Shown here: positions 1 through 11,753 of the stretch, one piece after another | Numbering within the stretch: the stretch's first letter is position 1 | Layout: every line of letters begins with the position of its first letter | Assembly: GCA_037176845.1 (NCBI GenBank) | Contig: JAYKXP010000160.1 | Coordinates: 1-64,000 of the forward strand | DNA: 64,000 nt | Source of the DNA: Paramarasmius palmivorus | Lineage: Eukaryota; Basidiomycota; Agaricomycetes; Agaricales; Marasmiaceae | Direction: 5' to 3' | Position numbers and translations under genes: made by a program | The notes under the pieces: generated by a model | The model's database searches: none | Told to the model about the DNA's origin: nothing | The model's input: only the letters and a program-made list of their open reading frames with translations

Positions 1-1492
1 GATCACTGGGGCTCCATCGCATCTCCTTCCGACATTCTCGAGGACTAATCTATATCGAGAATAATTCATATAATGTACTTACGACTCAATGCCTTTGGAG
101 AGATTGTCTGGATTCTTGGTGTCCGAACTTGGTGGTCAGAATCTTGGTGACAAAGGCCTAGATCTCGTAATTCTACAACCTTGCCTTACCTGTGCATACA
201 AGGACCCTAACCTTTTCTTTCCTGTCTATGACCTCAGCACCATGAACGTTTTAAGGTCATGTCATATGACTTATACTCCAACGGATCCGGCAAGGTTACG
301 AGCTAGTATATTGATCAAACTTCGACACTGAATTCTAACTGTCGGCGCAACTTAGCATGTATGTAATGCCCATCGCCATGTCTATGTGAATTCGAAGCTC
401 CCATAGCCCCATTCTCCAGCTCGCTCCCCCCCCCCCCTGCTGATCATCATTTCAAATCCTTCATCAACACAGAGGGGCCCTGTGTAGAGATAACCTGTCA
501 TCTTAGCCGTTGGATATCTCCGACGGCCAAATTCGCAGACGTCCCTACCCGCATCAATACTCGATACTTAACTAGGACGGTATTATACGGTTCTTGACAT
601 ACTTATCTCGCGAATTAACATCCTCTGGCCTACAACAAAATATTGCATTCTCCTCGTGGCTACTAGTATTTCTTACGCAAGGGGGGCATTGCGTTCTTGC
701 AAGTGGCGGGATCATCCTCAGACTGTGCTGGCGTCGGTAATATATATGCGTCGTTCGTAATTCCCGTGTAACCGATGTCTTGTCTTTTCTGAGCTGAGTC
801 TGAGTTGAGCCTCGGACTGTACTGGTTTGATGCAAGCTGTACTCGGATATCAATCATGTCCGTTTGCAGCTATCTAGGGTCTTTATCCGAATATGTAGAT
901 TCACAGCTAAGTAAGGTCCAAGACTTGTCTTTACCTGTGAGTCTTTGAGGTTAAGTATCCGCAGGCCGATCTATCATGTATTAGGTATTCCCTCAGCTAT
1001 GGGAGTACTTAACTGTATTTCACACCCGCTCAGGCTTGATTTACCATAGGAAATCGACAGTGCCATTGCACGATCCAGTGATGAGAAATACAATTGGGGT
1101 GTATTCTTAATGTGTGCCGATATTCAAAGCTTCCTAGGTATCTGTCGTTGATCTAATTGATTGTGTCGTACTCCTAGCTTCAGTGCGAAGATGTTAGTGA
1201 CCTCGGGGCGCTCCGTATGAGTAAAAAAAAAATTTTTTTTTGCTTTCCTTTCTACGTAGATTGTTAAGATAGTCAAGACAGCGAAGACTTATCCTCTGCC
1301 GGGCTTCTCGGACAAAGGTGAGCGTCTCTAATCAGGCGGTGAGAGTATCATTGAGTGGTGATGTTCTGATGTATGGCGATCTCGGCATGGTGAGTTTCTT
1401 ATCTGGCAAGGTGATGTTCTCACTGAGAATCAATCGGGCCGTAGCTCTTGGCGCGACCGGAGTAATTCTTCATTAGCCCTTGTTCCTCAACC
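1..1492. other. No gene recognised
   Basis: Open frames here are short, on both strands, and lack splice partners or recognisable motifs. A run of ten C residues lies near 428 and an A8/T9 run near 1225. It may hold the 5' UTR and promoter of the gene starting at 1493, but I see no clear TATA box. Confidence 0.5.
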
Positions 1493-2617
1493 ATGACCAT
1501 CGAAGGACGACTCAACGAACGCTGGCTCGGGAATGCATTATCGGATGACGGTCTGAGCGGTGATGAAAATTGGGAGGGATGTACGTGGTGATTTGCTCTT
1601 GTCTGAGTCCTTTACTCAATTTTTACAAAATTGACCTCTATCAACAGACGCAACACCTTGCCCACCTCCCAAGAATGTTCGAACGCTGGGTCCAGTTCTC
1701 AGTCGTCGTAAATTCCACCTATCTCCCAAACGACTACCCCTCAAACGCAAGCTCAAGCCTCCACTAGCACACCACAAACCGAACACAAGGCGTTCGAGAG
1801 CTGGTGGTGAGATTCCAATGGATTGACATATATTGGCCCACTGAATCGGAGTTACCAGAGGTTTTGGGGAGCGGTCAAGGTCCTCGTCCTAGGGCCTTTC
1901 TGGTACCCAGGCCGGAGAACAGAGCATTGGCTGGTAGGTCGTTTTTGAACAGCGTAAGAATAGCAATGTAGTTATTGGTGTACACAGCCAATGCAAGCAA
2001 ACGCGCCAAGGCTGCAACAAAGTTGGCTACCCGGATTGCAGAATTACACCAGATCAGCCAAGAGCGCGAGGCTAGGGTGCGAGCAAAGGACCTGGCCAGA
2101 GGTTCGGAAGTACAGGTAGTACCCGTCGAACCAGTCGGTGATCCACAAGGTACCACTAGTACTACGAGGGAAGAATCACCGAACGGTCCGGAAGACTTGA
2201 ATGTTGAGCCTAATGACAATGATAAATTGGCTCGGAAGCGCCATCAACAGGCTCATAACTCACGTCGTTACTACGAGCGACACCGATCCGAGATTCGGAC
2301 AAGGGTGAAGGAGCGGCGCGCCAGGCGAGTAAAGTATCACCTCCCATGCCCGAATCACATTGATATCTCCTGCAGGCAGGCCCTGATACTCCAAAGCACG
2401 ACAGAGGAGGAGCGGAATTCCGTCTTAGAAGCTAAGCGACGGAAACAACGGGAATATTCTCGGAGACATCGTGAAGCAAATAGGTCTATCATCAATGCGA
2501 GGGAAAGGGAACGTCGCCAAAGAGCCAAGTGAGTGTCTTTGCGTACTAAATCAATGCCAACGACTATACTGAGGGATATGAATTGTGTGCAGGTTGACGA
2601 ACTCGGCCGATACATAG
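1493..2617 (+). CDS. Basic-region (bZIP-like) protein of unknown function, 5 exons
   Basis: Hand-spliced model: exons 1493-1580, 1648-1806, 1859-1933, 1988-2528 and 2593-2617, introns 52-67 bp with GT..AG borders, giving 295 aa. The start is the ATG at 1493 (MTIEGRLNERW). Two arginine/lysine-rich blocks are seen, one around RRYYERHRSEIRTRVKERR and one around KQREYSRRHREANRS near the C-terminus. They resemble DNA-binding basic regions, but no leucine heptad follows, so a bZIP assignment is not secure. Such repeated RRYYxRHR stretches occur in multi-copy anonymous proteins of mushroom fungi. A nuclear, nucleic-acid-binding role is inference. The largest exon has no internal ATG, so upstream exons are required, and the reading frame runs through every junction. 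The 25-bp final exon is the least certain part. Confidence 0.68.
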
Positions 2618-3087
2618 ACAGTAGCCGTAGCTGTTTGCGAGTAAGCGAGACTATGGATAACCCAATGGGGTGATGCGCCCTTCAACTTTGTGAAAGTATT
2701 TCCATATGGTGAGGGTCTGAGGTTCCTGGGTGGTGATGGCTTCATCACAATGAGGGTCTGATTCTCTCTGATTTCGCATCCAGGGTGGTGAGTATTTCAT
2801 ATCGTTAGGATCTTGGCTGGCAGCGTGGTGATGGTCCGATAATTTCGTGGTGATGGTATGATAAGGGAAATTGTAATGTTCTGGAATCTCGATGGATCCA
2901 TGGGGCAAGTCCGAATCTAGTAACAGAAAACAATCCAGGGTTTGGGACAGGATGGCTGAGAACCAAGAGACAATGAGATTCACAAAGATTTATTAATGAC
3001 GGGGCTTGAACTTTGAACGATGGGATTTGGGCACGACAATTTTTTTTCCAATGCCAACGATGCTTAAACTACCTACAACACAAGTGA
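2618..3087. other. Intergenic, no gene recognised
   Basis: Spacer between the 3' ends of two converging genes. It is rich in TGGTGATG-like words on the + strand. Frames on the minus strand are open but look like composition effects. Confidence 0.4.
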
Positions 3088-4110
3088 CTAGTCTACTTTA
3101 GGAGCGGCTCCAACTTGGTGTTCAACTTCTACAGTTTCGTACTCAGAATCGCTGTCATCCGGTACGTCAAAGGTTAGCTGAGCGTTGGTGGGAGCGGTGG
3201 AAGCGCTGGCGTGAGCGATAACCACCGGGGCTTGAATGACGGCGAGTTCATAGCCGGGAAGCTCTCCTCTGTGAGCGTGAGTGTAAGCTGCGATAGCGGC
3301 CTCAGGAGAGGTATACACCTTGTACGCTGCTCTGGACACGTGGAGAACACGGGGAGCGACCTCTCTCTCACTGGAAAAATTTTTAAGGACAACGACTGAG
3401 TACAGCGAAATTAAAACTCACTAGTCGTAGAAGAGACCGACCTCACGGCCACGAAAAATAATGTAGAAACGAGAATTGAGTTCTGTGCCGGGTCGCAAGA
3501 CAATCTCATTCGGCTCAGGGATGTCTACCGAGTACTCCACAGACGGAACGGACGGAGTGCTGAGGGATGCGAGTGCAGCACCTATGACTGATGGCGAAAT
3601 GGCGTCAACGTTGGGAATTGCTGAGGTTGTGGTTGTGGTGTCGTCCTGGGATGTAGGAAGTGCTGGGGCGCCGGGAGATGTTCCTCGGGATACATGAGAA
3701 ACATCGTCGTCCGCGTCTGGGTGACGGCGGTGAATAGTACATGTGGTGGTGACAACCCAGCCTACCGCGAATTTCGTGTTAGAAACTTCCACTGTCGAGG
3801 TCGGTGATAAACGTACCATTCTTGTCCTCAATCGTGTTGCGGAGGATGGTTATTCCTGAGCACGACAAAGTTAGTAGACTGACGACACCGTGAAAACACG
3901 ACTAACCTTTGTCTGGGTTATGCTGCGTCAACGTGTAAGTATCTGGGGCGTAGCCAGGTGGGTCGACGGGGGGTTTGGCTCTATAACGATTGCCTAGAAT
4001 AGTGTCAGTGGCAATTTCGGTCTCTACTGAGAGGTAACTTCACTCGGAAGGATCTGCAAGCCTTGACGGCGGTCGACTTTGGAGTTCTGGTGAGAAGTGT
4101 CCTTGGGCAT
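3088..4110 (-). CDS. RNase H1 N-terminal (viroplasmin)-like domain protein, 5 exons
   Basis: Hand-spliced on the minus strand: exons 4110-4044, 3993-3907, 3855-3817, 3761-3422 and 3370-3088, introns 50-55 bp, 271 aa, starting MPKDTSHQNSK. The middle is Thr/Ser/Pro-rich and probably disordered. Near residues 175-225 is the recognisable part: FYIIFRGREVGLFYDYE, then VLHVSRAAYKVYTSPEAAIA. This is the pattern of the small hybrid-binding domain at the N-terminus of RNase H1 and in caulimovirus viroplasmin (aromatic strand, G-x-x-x-G turn, W/Y, then a YK-S/T helix). No RNase H catalytic domain follows, so nuclease activity is not expected; RNA/DNA-hybrid binding is inference. The acidic tail is typical of the multi-copy basidiomycete versions. 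It is transcribed divergently from the gene at 4538. Confidence 0.75.
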
Positions 4111-4537
4111 GATGGCGGGGAGAAAGGGAAGGAAGAACCCGTGAGAAGAGCGAGAAAGAAAGGCCAGTATAAGTCAGCGTGACCCAGTACAGATCTGTTA
4201 TCGGGACTTTCAGCATCTGGACTTTGCGAAATTTCGGATTTGAAAAATGGTGATGATCTCACCGCGTGGTACTAGCCACCAAGCGCGTCCAAGGAAAGGA
4301 CTGGAAAGGACCCTGAAGCAACCGATGCCGGAAACGCATCGGACATGGCAAAACCATCTCAGTGCAAGCCAGAAAAATAGCGGAATAATTGGGAGAAAAT
4401 AAATAAATATTTGCGCACCCAAAATATATAAGAACGAAATATTGTCGTGTGGAAACTCATCGGCTCTTCCCAGTGGTCGTTCTCGCATTCTCTCGTCTCA
4501 TCTCATCATCTTTGCCTTCTCTTGCTATCTCTTCATC
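4111..4537. promoter_or_regulatory. Shared divergent promoter region
   Basis: The 427 bp between the two divergent start codons. A TATATAA box lies at about 4425-4431, 107-113 bp upstream of the ATG at 4538, preceded by AT-rich sequence. A C/T-rich stretch follows, as is common near fungal transcription starts. The minus-strand promoter is less clear. No operator was identified. Confidence 0.4.
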
Positions 4538-7500
4538 ATGCCGAACCCTGGTGCCTTCAAGGGCTCTCGATTGTCCTATCTTGAGTCCCATATTGCTGGG
4601 TATCGAAAGTCTATCGAGGAGGATGTAGAGCAGGAGTTTCTTGCGAACGTCACTCGTGTTTATAACCATCTCTTCCCAGAAACCTTGCCTCCTGACACGG
4701 AGCGTTCTGCGGAGGAGATTGATGCTGTTAGCCCTGACAACGTCGAGGATGTGGTTTTTACTCCACCTATTCAGAAGCCTGGTCAAGGTGACGAAGACTT
4801 CGCCCGCGAGATGAGGGAATATGAAGAGTTGAAGCGTCGTTACGCGTTCCGCCGTGATGTAAGTACACGTGAGCTTATTCCCATGATATTGTGACTGTGA
4901 CTGACTCTGTTTCTCCCCATTTCTCAGCAAATCGCTCGTTGGTTCAACTATCGTCGTGGGGAGCGGGCTGCCCGCGATCCTTCTCGCAAGGAGCCTGATG
5001 CTCTCGACAGGCTGCTCGGAAAGCTCTCAGGGACAACACAACCGCCTCGTCGCAAGGTTCCGGCTTTCACTGCGTGGGCTCAGGCTCATCCTGAGATCGT
5101 GGAACCTTTGATCCAACAGCGCATTCTGGAGTTGGAGGCGGCCAAGCAGCAAGCGGAAGGAGATGCAGGTGTGTTTACTTACCCTTTTCTGCTATGTTCA
5201 GCTTTGACTGATGTGTTGTATAGCTGGGAACGGGATGGGGAAGAAGGGAGACTCTGATGGGGAGAAAAAGAAGGGTAAATTTATTAAAAAAGGTGCGTTC
5301 CCTGATCCATGGTGTATAGTCTTCGGATTGCTGATACTGGTAACTGCTGTAGGGAAAGAAGCTTTCGTCGCTGTTCGCCAAGACGTTGTTCGTGGTGCAT
5401 TCGAGAAGCTTCCGCCCGAAACTAGGAAGGAATTCGGCGATAAAGCTCGGGCGGAAGCCACGGAACGTGAAGAAGCCTATAAGGCAGCCCTTCGTCAGCC
5501 GCCTGCAACGGAGCCTGCAGCTCGTCAGAGGTACGATAACCTTTTTCTCGAGGTACATTGGTCTGACATTTTTCAATCACGCAGTGCCATCGAACGTGTC
5601 CCTGCATTTGTGCAACCCATCCTGGATGGAATGTCTGCAGCGACTGGGTGGTCCTTTACCCTGCTTGCAGGAGGACCTGAGCCTGCGGACGGAGGAAGGT
5701 TGAATATCATCAGGTAGAATGGGCATCAAAGTTAGTTTATGTACACGTTTAATGATATGTTTTTTCTGCAGTTCCCACTCAGCTGTTACCGCTGGCAGTC
5801 CCCTCGCATTGAATTTCGGTGCCGCCTCGCGAACGAATTACAAGAAGTTCATCATTCCTATCTTTGCTCAGTACTTGCAACGGGTTTACAGTGAGTAATC
5901 TGTTGCAGTCGCATGTCGCATGGTGCTGATGGATATAACTCTTTACAGCTATCGAAGAATGCCGCTCTCGTGCTCTGCCACCTGGCGCACCTTCGCTTGC
6001 TTCCTTGATCAACGAAGAAACCGACGGGGTCAGCCTCGATACCGTCGTTTTGCCACCAAAGCTCCCACAAGGTGCATCTCTGACGTTACCAACTCCATCC
6101 TCTTCATCCTCGATGACTGGCTCGACTTCAAGTAAGGACCAAGTTCAGACCAAGGCAGCAATATCTTCAGTATCCTCCTCATCCAAATCGACCTCAAAAC
6201 CCACTGCAGCTGCTCCTTCAACAGCAAATGCAGTGTCTGGTACTACGACGCAGCCGAAGAAATCAGTGTTCAGGTCGTCGATGCGTATGTCGACGGGTGG
6301 CAAGCCTCCTAAACTTCCACCCCAGGCTACCTGTACGACCGCCCCTCCATCCTCTCAGAAACATCTCCCGCAGTCGAATGGTCCTGCTGGTCGCATGCCG
6401 GTAGACCAAACAGATGCCAGGCGTCGTTTGGCTGGTTCAAGTCGCGCGGCAGCTGAACATCCAGTACAGAAGCACCCTAATGTCCAGTCGGTCACTCGTC
6501 CTCGATCAGCGTCATCACCACCTTCTCCAAGTCGCAACCCTGACTCCAGTCCTGTCTCCACGCGTCCAACGCCACCACGTGCGACTCGTTCCCCAGATCG
6601 TTTGTCTCCCATCACCGTTCCATCCTCGCCTCCAGCGCCTGTCGAGAATGGCTCTGGCGGCCAAGATTCACCCATTGACTTGGATCTCGTACCATCTTCA
6701 TCTGGGTCTGTGATTCGAACGTATCGGTCTCCGTCCAGGAAGGCCAAGGGGCGAAAGTCGTTGCAGTCGCGTTCCGATGTCTCCCCAGATCCTCCAAGGG
6801 AGATGAAAATGTCTATCTCAGACGATGAAGTCGAGATTGCAGACATTGATTTCACTAAGCAGCCGGGCTATGAACCCGATTCCGTTTTCTATGCCTCCCT
6901 GAAACGCCGTCGCAACTCTGGATCGGAACCCGCCACTAAGGAAGCAAAGAAGGCTCGCACAACTCTTTCCGCCCCGGCTACCAATGGAGGAAAAAAGAAG
7001 GCTCGCACAGCTCTTTCCGCCCCGGCCTCCAATGGAGGACATTCAAAAAAAGCCACACCATCTGCCACCAATGGAGAACATTCCCAGAATGTTGCCGCAT
7101 CTGCACCTGGTGGTGGTCCACCATCTCCCCCTGATCCTGCCTCATCTTCCTTCGATGTACCGACCCCTGCAGAAGCTCCGGAATATGTCATTCGGACCTT
7201 GATGCTGGCCAGAGCCGTTGGTATCGATGCGGACTTTCGTCAAATGCTGCGCCTCTACCTCAGGATTGACGGTGCGACTGGGTTTACCGGCAGCGGCCAA
7301 CTTCCGACGTATCGTCGTCCCTCGGGGATTGGCGCTTGGATTGGGCGTGCTCGCTCTCACAAGTATCGGCCGGATATGTCGGACTTGTCATGGTATTACG
7401 AGGAGTTTTTCCATTGGTTCAAAGCCTGCATGCCAGACTGGCGCAAAGACCAAAAGAAGGGCATTCGGCTGACAAGGGATCCCAACGGTAACTGGGACGA

Positions 7501-7690
7501 TCTCCGTCTCACTGGACGGAACGGCATCGTTAGCTTTATACCGGCGCTCGCTTGGTGGAAGGAAGCGATTGCTAAACTACCTACTGATACGACTCGTCAG
7601 AAGCAGTACAAAGCTCACCGTCTGGTTGAGTATGAGGGGGCCTTAGACGAAATTATTTACTGTTTCTCTGGACTAGCTAAAAACCTGTAG
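4538..7690 (+). CDS. Large basidiomycete-type protein of unknown function, 7 exons
   Basis: Hand-spliced: exons 4538-4858, 4928-5168, 5224-5292, 5353-5530, 5585-5713, 5772-5890 and 5949-7690, introns 54-69 bp, 932 aa, every junction in frame. The N-terminus (MPNPGAFKGSRLSYLESHI) and the first 350 residues, charged and helical, match a pattern I remember from multi-copy anonymous genes of mushroom fungi. Residues of roughly 370-760 are Ser/Pro/Thr-rich and low complexity, with a short tandem repeat of the type KKARTALSAPASNGG near 6943-7040. The C-terminal 160 residues are ordered and Trp-rich, with GIGAWIGRARSHKYRP and NGIVSFIPALAWW motifs also seen in that family. No catalytic motif is recognised. 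A transposon-associated or recently expanded gene family is possible; function unknown. Confidence 0.78.
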
Positions 7691-8041
7691 TTACTGGATA
7701 TAGTTGTCGTACGTTGAACATAATCTTAAATTTTGTTATTCTGGCTTAAGCGCTGGGGATGTTCCTGTGTGGTAATCACGTGTAAAAGCCACCCTTCACC
7801 TGTGTAGTTACCGGAATATTCCGTGATTCCCAAGCCACCGGTTTGTTTGGCTCAAACAAACAATCAACAGAACATTCTTGCTCTGTTGCGCCGCGGTGTG
7901 CATCGTTTGTGCGGAGAGCAATTCGGGCGGTGGAAGTGAACACATATTGAGCCCCCCTCATATTGCTATCGACGGTACCATGCTGTGGTTTTTGTACTAG
8001 TAATGAAGGCATGTATTTAGGTGGCAAGTAATATATTTCAC
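7691..8041. other. No gene recognised
   Basis: Sequence between the 932-aa gene and the tRNA-like element. No coding signal, terminal repeat or LTR was found, although the far end of the truncated Copia element to the right would be expected somewhere here. Confidence 0.4.
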
Positions 8042-8130
8042 GGCGTGATGGCGCAGTGGGTCTGGCTTGAACCGATGATCGGTCACCTTACATCACTGAA
8101 GGTCAGCAGTTCAAACCTGTCAAGAAGCAC
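8042..8130 (+). repeat. tRNA-like sequence, possible SINE head
   Basis: A good A box (TGGCGCAGTGG, 8049-8059) and a near-consensus B box (AGTTCAAACC, 8108-8117) are spaced as in a tRNA gene. The T-loop TTCAAAC and an ACC..GGT stem around a 7-base loop (GATGATC) are present. The 7-bp acceptor stem does not pair, so this is not a functional tRNA. A tRNA-derived SINE or tRNA pseudogene lying against the truncated Copia gag is the best reading. No poly-A tail was identified. Confidence 0.4.
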
Positions 8131-8163
8131 TATTTTGTCAGAGTTTGCCCTGGCTGGCTGCTT

Positions 8164-9006
8164 TCACTTTAACTTGCCCGCGAGAATTGGTGCTGGATAA
8201 AGCCAACTCTGATATATACTGAGGATATTGGCTTCGCCAATATCCTCATGTATGTAGGGTGCCCCTACAGGTGTCTGCTGCTGTTTCCAGCGAGGGTTAC
8301 CCCCCTTGCGGCGAACGGCGCTCAGACGATGAGCTCCTAGAGAGGAACGAGGGTTGCGATGCTCGAAGTCACCAATGATGTTGTCCCGAATGTCATTAAA
8401 AGACAAGTTCGAGAAATCGTTGTCCGCAACTTGGTTGGAAACAACGTTGAACATCGATTCCGGCAATGCATTCAGCAGTAGCATGGCACGGACAGGACCA
8501 TCCAGTTTGACACCACTGGTGTGAAGGCGCTCAAGAAGTGTCCACAACTTGGTAATCTCGGGCAAGGGGTGAGTTGCACCAGAGACCTTGTAGTTGACAG
8601 CTTCTCTGAAGTCGGCGTAGATAACACCAGGACCAGGCTTGTCATAAGCTTCCTGGAGGGCAGTCCAGAGCTCTGCAGCAGTCGACTTGGGCGCCTTGTG
8701 ATAATGGAGGGAATGAGCTAGGCGAAGGCAGATCATGCCAATAGCCTTGTCACTCTCCTTGTCCCAGTCTAACTGCGCACAGACATTGGCCAGCAAGACC
8801 TGAGCATCCTGAGGTATAGAAGTGGTGTTACCACTGTCATCTGTAACAGAAATGACTGTGGGAGCATCACTAGGACGCTCTACACCACCACCGACAACAT
8901 GCCAGAGACCTTCGGCACGGAGATAATTCTCCATCTTTGGCTTCCAATCAAAAAAGTTGGGGCCAGTGAGCATGGGGACGAGACGTTCGATAGCGGAGGG
9001 AGACAT
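8164..9006 (-). pseudogene. Copia-type gag, 3'-truncated
   Basis: 280-aa frame starting MSPSAIERLVPMLTG. The N-terminus (GPNFFDWKPKMENYL), then WDKESDKAIGMICLRL, and the LPE near ALPESMF follow the Copia gag (UBN2/Retrotran_gag-like) pattern. It lies downstream, on the minus strand, of an LTR with primer-binding site at 9340-9352, as gag should. The zinc knuckle and all of pol are missing: the frame ends in unrelated sequence next to the tRNA-like element. So this is a 5' fragment of a Copia element (called Copia-3 here). Confidence 0.8.
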
Positions 9007-9195
9007 TGCGATATCTGTGTAGAGAACACAATCAGCATGTCATTCCGAACGAAAAAACAGAGCAGCCACAGGGCGCTAAGTTTAATGAGGAACACCCATA
9101 AAGGACATCAAAGATGTCTCCGGGATCAGCCTTGTCATCAATGATGACAGCGATGCCAACAGGTAGGCAGTGTGCCTATGATTGCCGCCATTACG

Positions 9196-9282
9196 GCGCA
9201 AATTGATGCAGCCATCAAGCGCAAAAATAAATGCGGCTACGTAGCGCAAATCAATGCAGCTATTGAGCGCGAAAATTAATGC
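9196..9282. repeat. Degenerate tandem repeat in Copia-3 leader
   Basis: Two copies of a unit of about 48 bp, each beginning GCGCAAAT(T/C)(G/A)ATGCAG and ending near AATGC, between the primer-binding site and the gag start. The GCGCAAAT words give a palindromic look. Probably part of the untranslated leader. Confidence 0.45.
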
Positions 9283-9339
9283 TGCCCAGTTAGGTGCAAT
9301 CATGACGGCACTCCAGCTGCTGCCGCTAAAGGTGCTGCC

Positions 9340-9352
9340 GGGGCCCATAACC
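9340..9352 (-). other. Copia-3 primer-binding site
   Basis: On the minus strand, GGTTATGGGCCCC directly follows the LTR end AACA. This matches the anticodon-loop region of initiator tRNA-Met, the half-tRNA primer known from Drosophila copia. Confidence 0.7.
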
Positions 9353-9625
9353 TGTTGAGCAGGGCGCAACTACCTACGCAGTGGATAGTGGCAACAATAA
9401 CCACATACCTGTGTAGAGAGCTTTAGAAGGCTTAGTGTAGCGAATATCTGGTAGAAGCGATTATAGATTTGAGAAGGAAAGAGTGTGTTTATATACATGA
9501 TTTTATCTGTACTACGAATAAGGAAATGGATGTAACTAAAGAGTGTACAGGCATAGCCCGGGGATACATCAATGACGGCCGTAAGCGTGCGTATACGTAA
9601 CATAGTCCGTAACCAACTTCCAACA
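9353..9625 (-). mobile_element. Copia-3 5' LTR (273 bp)
   Basis: Minus-strand orientation: begins TGTTGGAAG (at 9625) and ends GCTCAACA (at 9353), with TGTT..AACA termini, directly followed by the half-tRNA primer-binding site. The element is inserted into LTR-L copy 1, which resumes at 9626. The 3' LTR and the missing start of LTR-L were not found on the left, so the element or its target has been deleted there. Confidence 0.7.
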
Positions 9626-11271
9626 CTATATGGACTTGGTATCACTGCTAGGAACCTAGTAGTGCACATATGACAAGGAATAAGATAGGCATGCACTGTG
9701 TAGTGAATACTAGCTGCACGTGCATAGACGTTGATGTCGTTGTTAGCCCTATATGATTGCACTAGGATACGCGTCAAAACCTGTAGACCATATCTATACT
9801 CTATTATCAGGCTGGGACCTTATGAGGACATGCTACTGTACATGGTAGACTTCCTAGTAGGTCATATGGCTACACTATACTCGCGCTATGGGACATATGA
9901 GATGGGATAGTGAACAAGGACCAACTACCACAGCGTAGAAGGACCCTAGGGGACGGATCAGAGCTATATACCAAATATGGTAGAAGCTGGAGGTGTGAGT
10001 CACCTTCGAGAGCAGAGTTACCTGGATTAGAAATGTCCGAGTAACCGGGTCATCGATACGAGGACCATATGGGGGCTTAACAGCTTTCCCATATCGATCG
10101 GAATATCCCTCAAGCTTCGAGTTTGGGATTCCTACTGCTAGTACAGACACTAGTGAGGGACATATAGTCCTATAACCAGGAAACAGATAGGATTCTGTGC
10201 CAGGACTGTCCTAGGACATAGAAAATATAATATAGAACTACAAGGGCATGGAGCCTACCTTCCTCGGATACAAATCCGAAGCATTTCGGTCTAGATCGGA
10301 CTCCTAGCAAGTTCCGAGCAGAATAACTATGTTCTAGCACCGATATCCGAAACGCACCATGTGGGACAGCGCCTCCGCGCGCCACTTCCTAGCAACCAAA
10401 AAAGTAATATGACTTGCAGTCCTGCAAAATAATGTTGAATTCTGACCAATATATATCCAAACCTTCCTTTTCTGGTAGATACTTACTTCATATGGACAGA
10501 ATCCTCTCCTCGTTCTTATTTCTTGCATAGTTACTATTACTTTATCGTGTCCACTCTCACTTATATGTAAAATATGTACGCTCGCGGGTATATAAGCAGC
10601 AGGGTTTCCCCTAGGAAGCTCTCAAGCAATTACCCCGCTATATACATAGCCCTAGTGCACCAATAGCAGAGTTCTTGTCTTCTATTGTTGACCATAGAGG
10701 TGACGTGTGCTTAGAAAATAACTTAGAAAATAAAACCTTGAAAAGCCCTTCTCTATATTGAACTAGAGTCGTGAAATTAAGAACTTTGAGATACCCATAG
10801 GACAGAGCTAGTTCATCTAGTCTCTTTGGATAGGATTGATTGTTTCAGGACTAGTGTGGAGCCCCACTAGATCCCTTTTCACTTGGTGTGGAGCCCCACT
10901 AGCTTATAGGTGGCCTGGTTGTCATGCTAGTTCGACTAGTGTAACCAGTGCCTTTCATAGGAACAATAGGTCTTTACCCTTGTCGGGTTTGATAGGTTAT
11001 TTTGCATCATAGGAATGTATAGGAATAGTTTTAGATAGGTTTATAGGTTGGCTCGCGTTGTCTTGATTATATCGAGACCATATTATCATATTACATTGTT
11101 TCATTCATAGCTCGTACACTTCCTTTGTGTTCTAGTGATTAGTAGACGTTCAACTAGTGTGCTAGTTGATCTCCTGTGTCGATTGTACGGATCCTTTGAC
11201 AATGTCAAACCCCACTTGCACAACTTGGCATATATATTTTGCTCGTTCACAAGCGTTTTATAAGCCTCACA
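9626..11271 (-). mobile_element. LTR-L copy 1 (long LTR, 1.65 kb)
   Basis: Long repeat present three times in the window (also 15957-17151 plus 56002-56450, inverted, and 17732-18559 plus 53757-54687). The complete unit runs from TGTGAGGCTTATAA to CACAACA when read in the direction of its primer-binding site, so here it starts at 11271 on the minus strand. It has TG..CA termini, and copies 2 and 3 are followed by a TTGGTGTCA-like primer-binding site, so I read it as an LTR. About 45 bp at the left end were lost on insertion of Copia-3. The short frames inside are noncoding; two of them are identical in copies 1 and 3, showing that these copies are young. Confidence 0.8.
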
Positions 11272-11753
11272 GTGGCATGGAATATATTATACATGCCCTG
11301 GAGCCGACAATTCTCTGGCCGGAAGCCAAAGTGGTCAAACGAATCACATCCAAAACTGTTGCTGACTTCATTTATACACAGATCATTTGTTGCTTTGCTT
11401 GTGTACCTTTCATTTCTATTGATGGAGGTGCCGAATTCAAGGGAGAAGTTCGACACTTACTCAAGACTCTCTACAATTGCAAGATCATAATTTCAACTGC
11501 CTATCATCCAGAAGGCAATGCTCCAGTTGAACGTGCTCACCAACCTATTGTAGATGCCATATTCAAGTGTACTGGCGATGCTAAAGGTACGTGGCCTCAT
11601 TATCTCCATCCGGCACTGTTTGCTGCTCAAGTGACGACTTCACGTGCAATGGGTTACTCCCCGTACTATTTGCTGTACGGAGTCCACCCAGTGTTTTCTT
11701 TCGACATTAGTGCCGCTCAAACCTGGTATTCTGAACGTATTCTGGACATATTT
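11272..11753 (+). pseudogene. Gypsy-type integrase core fragment
   Basis: The frame reads PFISIDGGAEFKGEVRHLL, then TAYHPEGNAPVERAHQPI and TTSRAMGYSPYYLLYGVHP. This is the second half of a Ty3/Gypsy retroviral-type integrase core: the second catalytic Asp (SIDGGAEF) and the catalytic Glu (NAPVERAH) are visible. The zinc-binding N-terminus, the first Asp, reverse transcriptase and gag are absent because LTR-L copy 1 abuts it at 11271. The 3' side is interrupted by a MITE-like insertion. Confidence 0.8.

Noticed and set aside
6355..6855. 166-codon minus-strand ORF
   Set aside because: Antisense to the low-complexity Ser/Pro-rich exon of the 932-aa gene; a composition artefact.
9875..10385. Two minus-strand ORFs (91 and 71 codons) that recur identically at 18020-18530
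   Set aside because: They lie inside the LTR-L repeat; identity reflects the young age of the LTR copies, not protein conservation, and the third copy breaks both frames.
10588..10600. TATATAAGC as the LTR-L promoter, implying the opposite LTR orientation
   Set aside because: Primer-binding-like sequences after the CACAACA end in two copies argue for the orientation used; one AT-rich box is weaker evidence.
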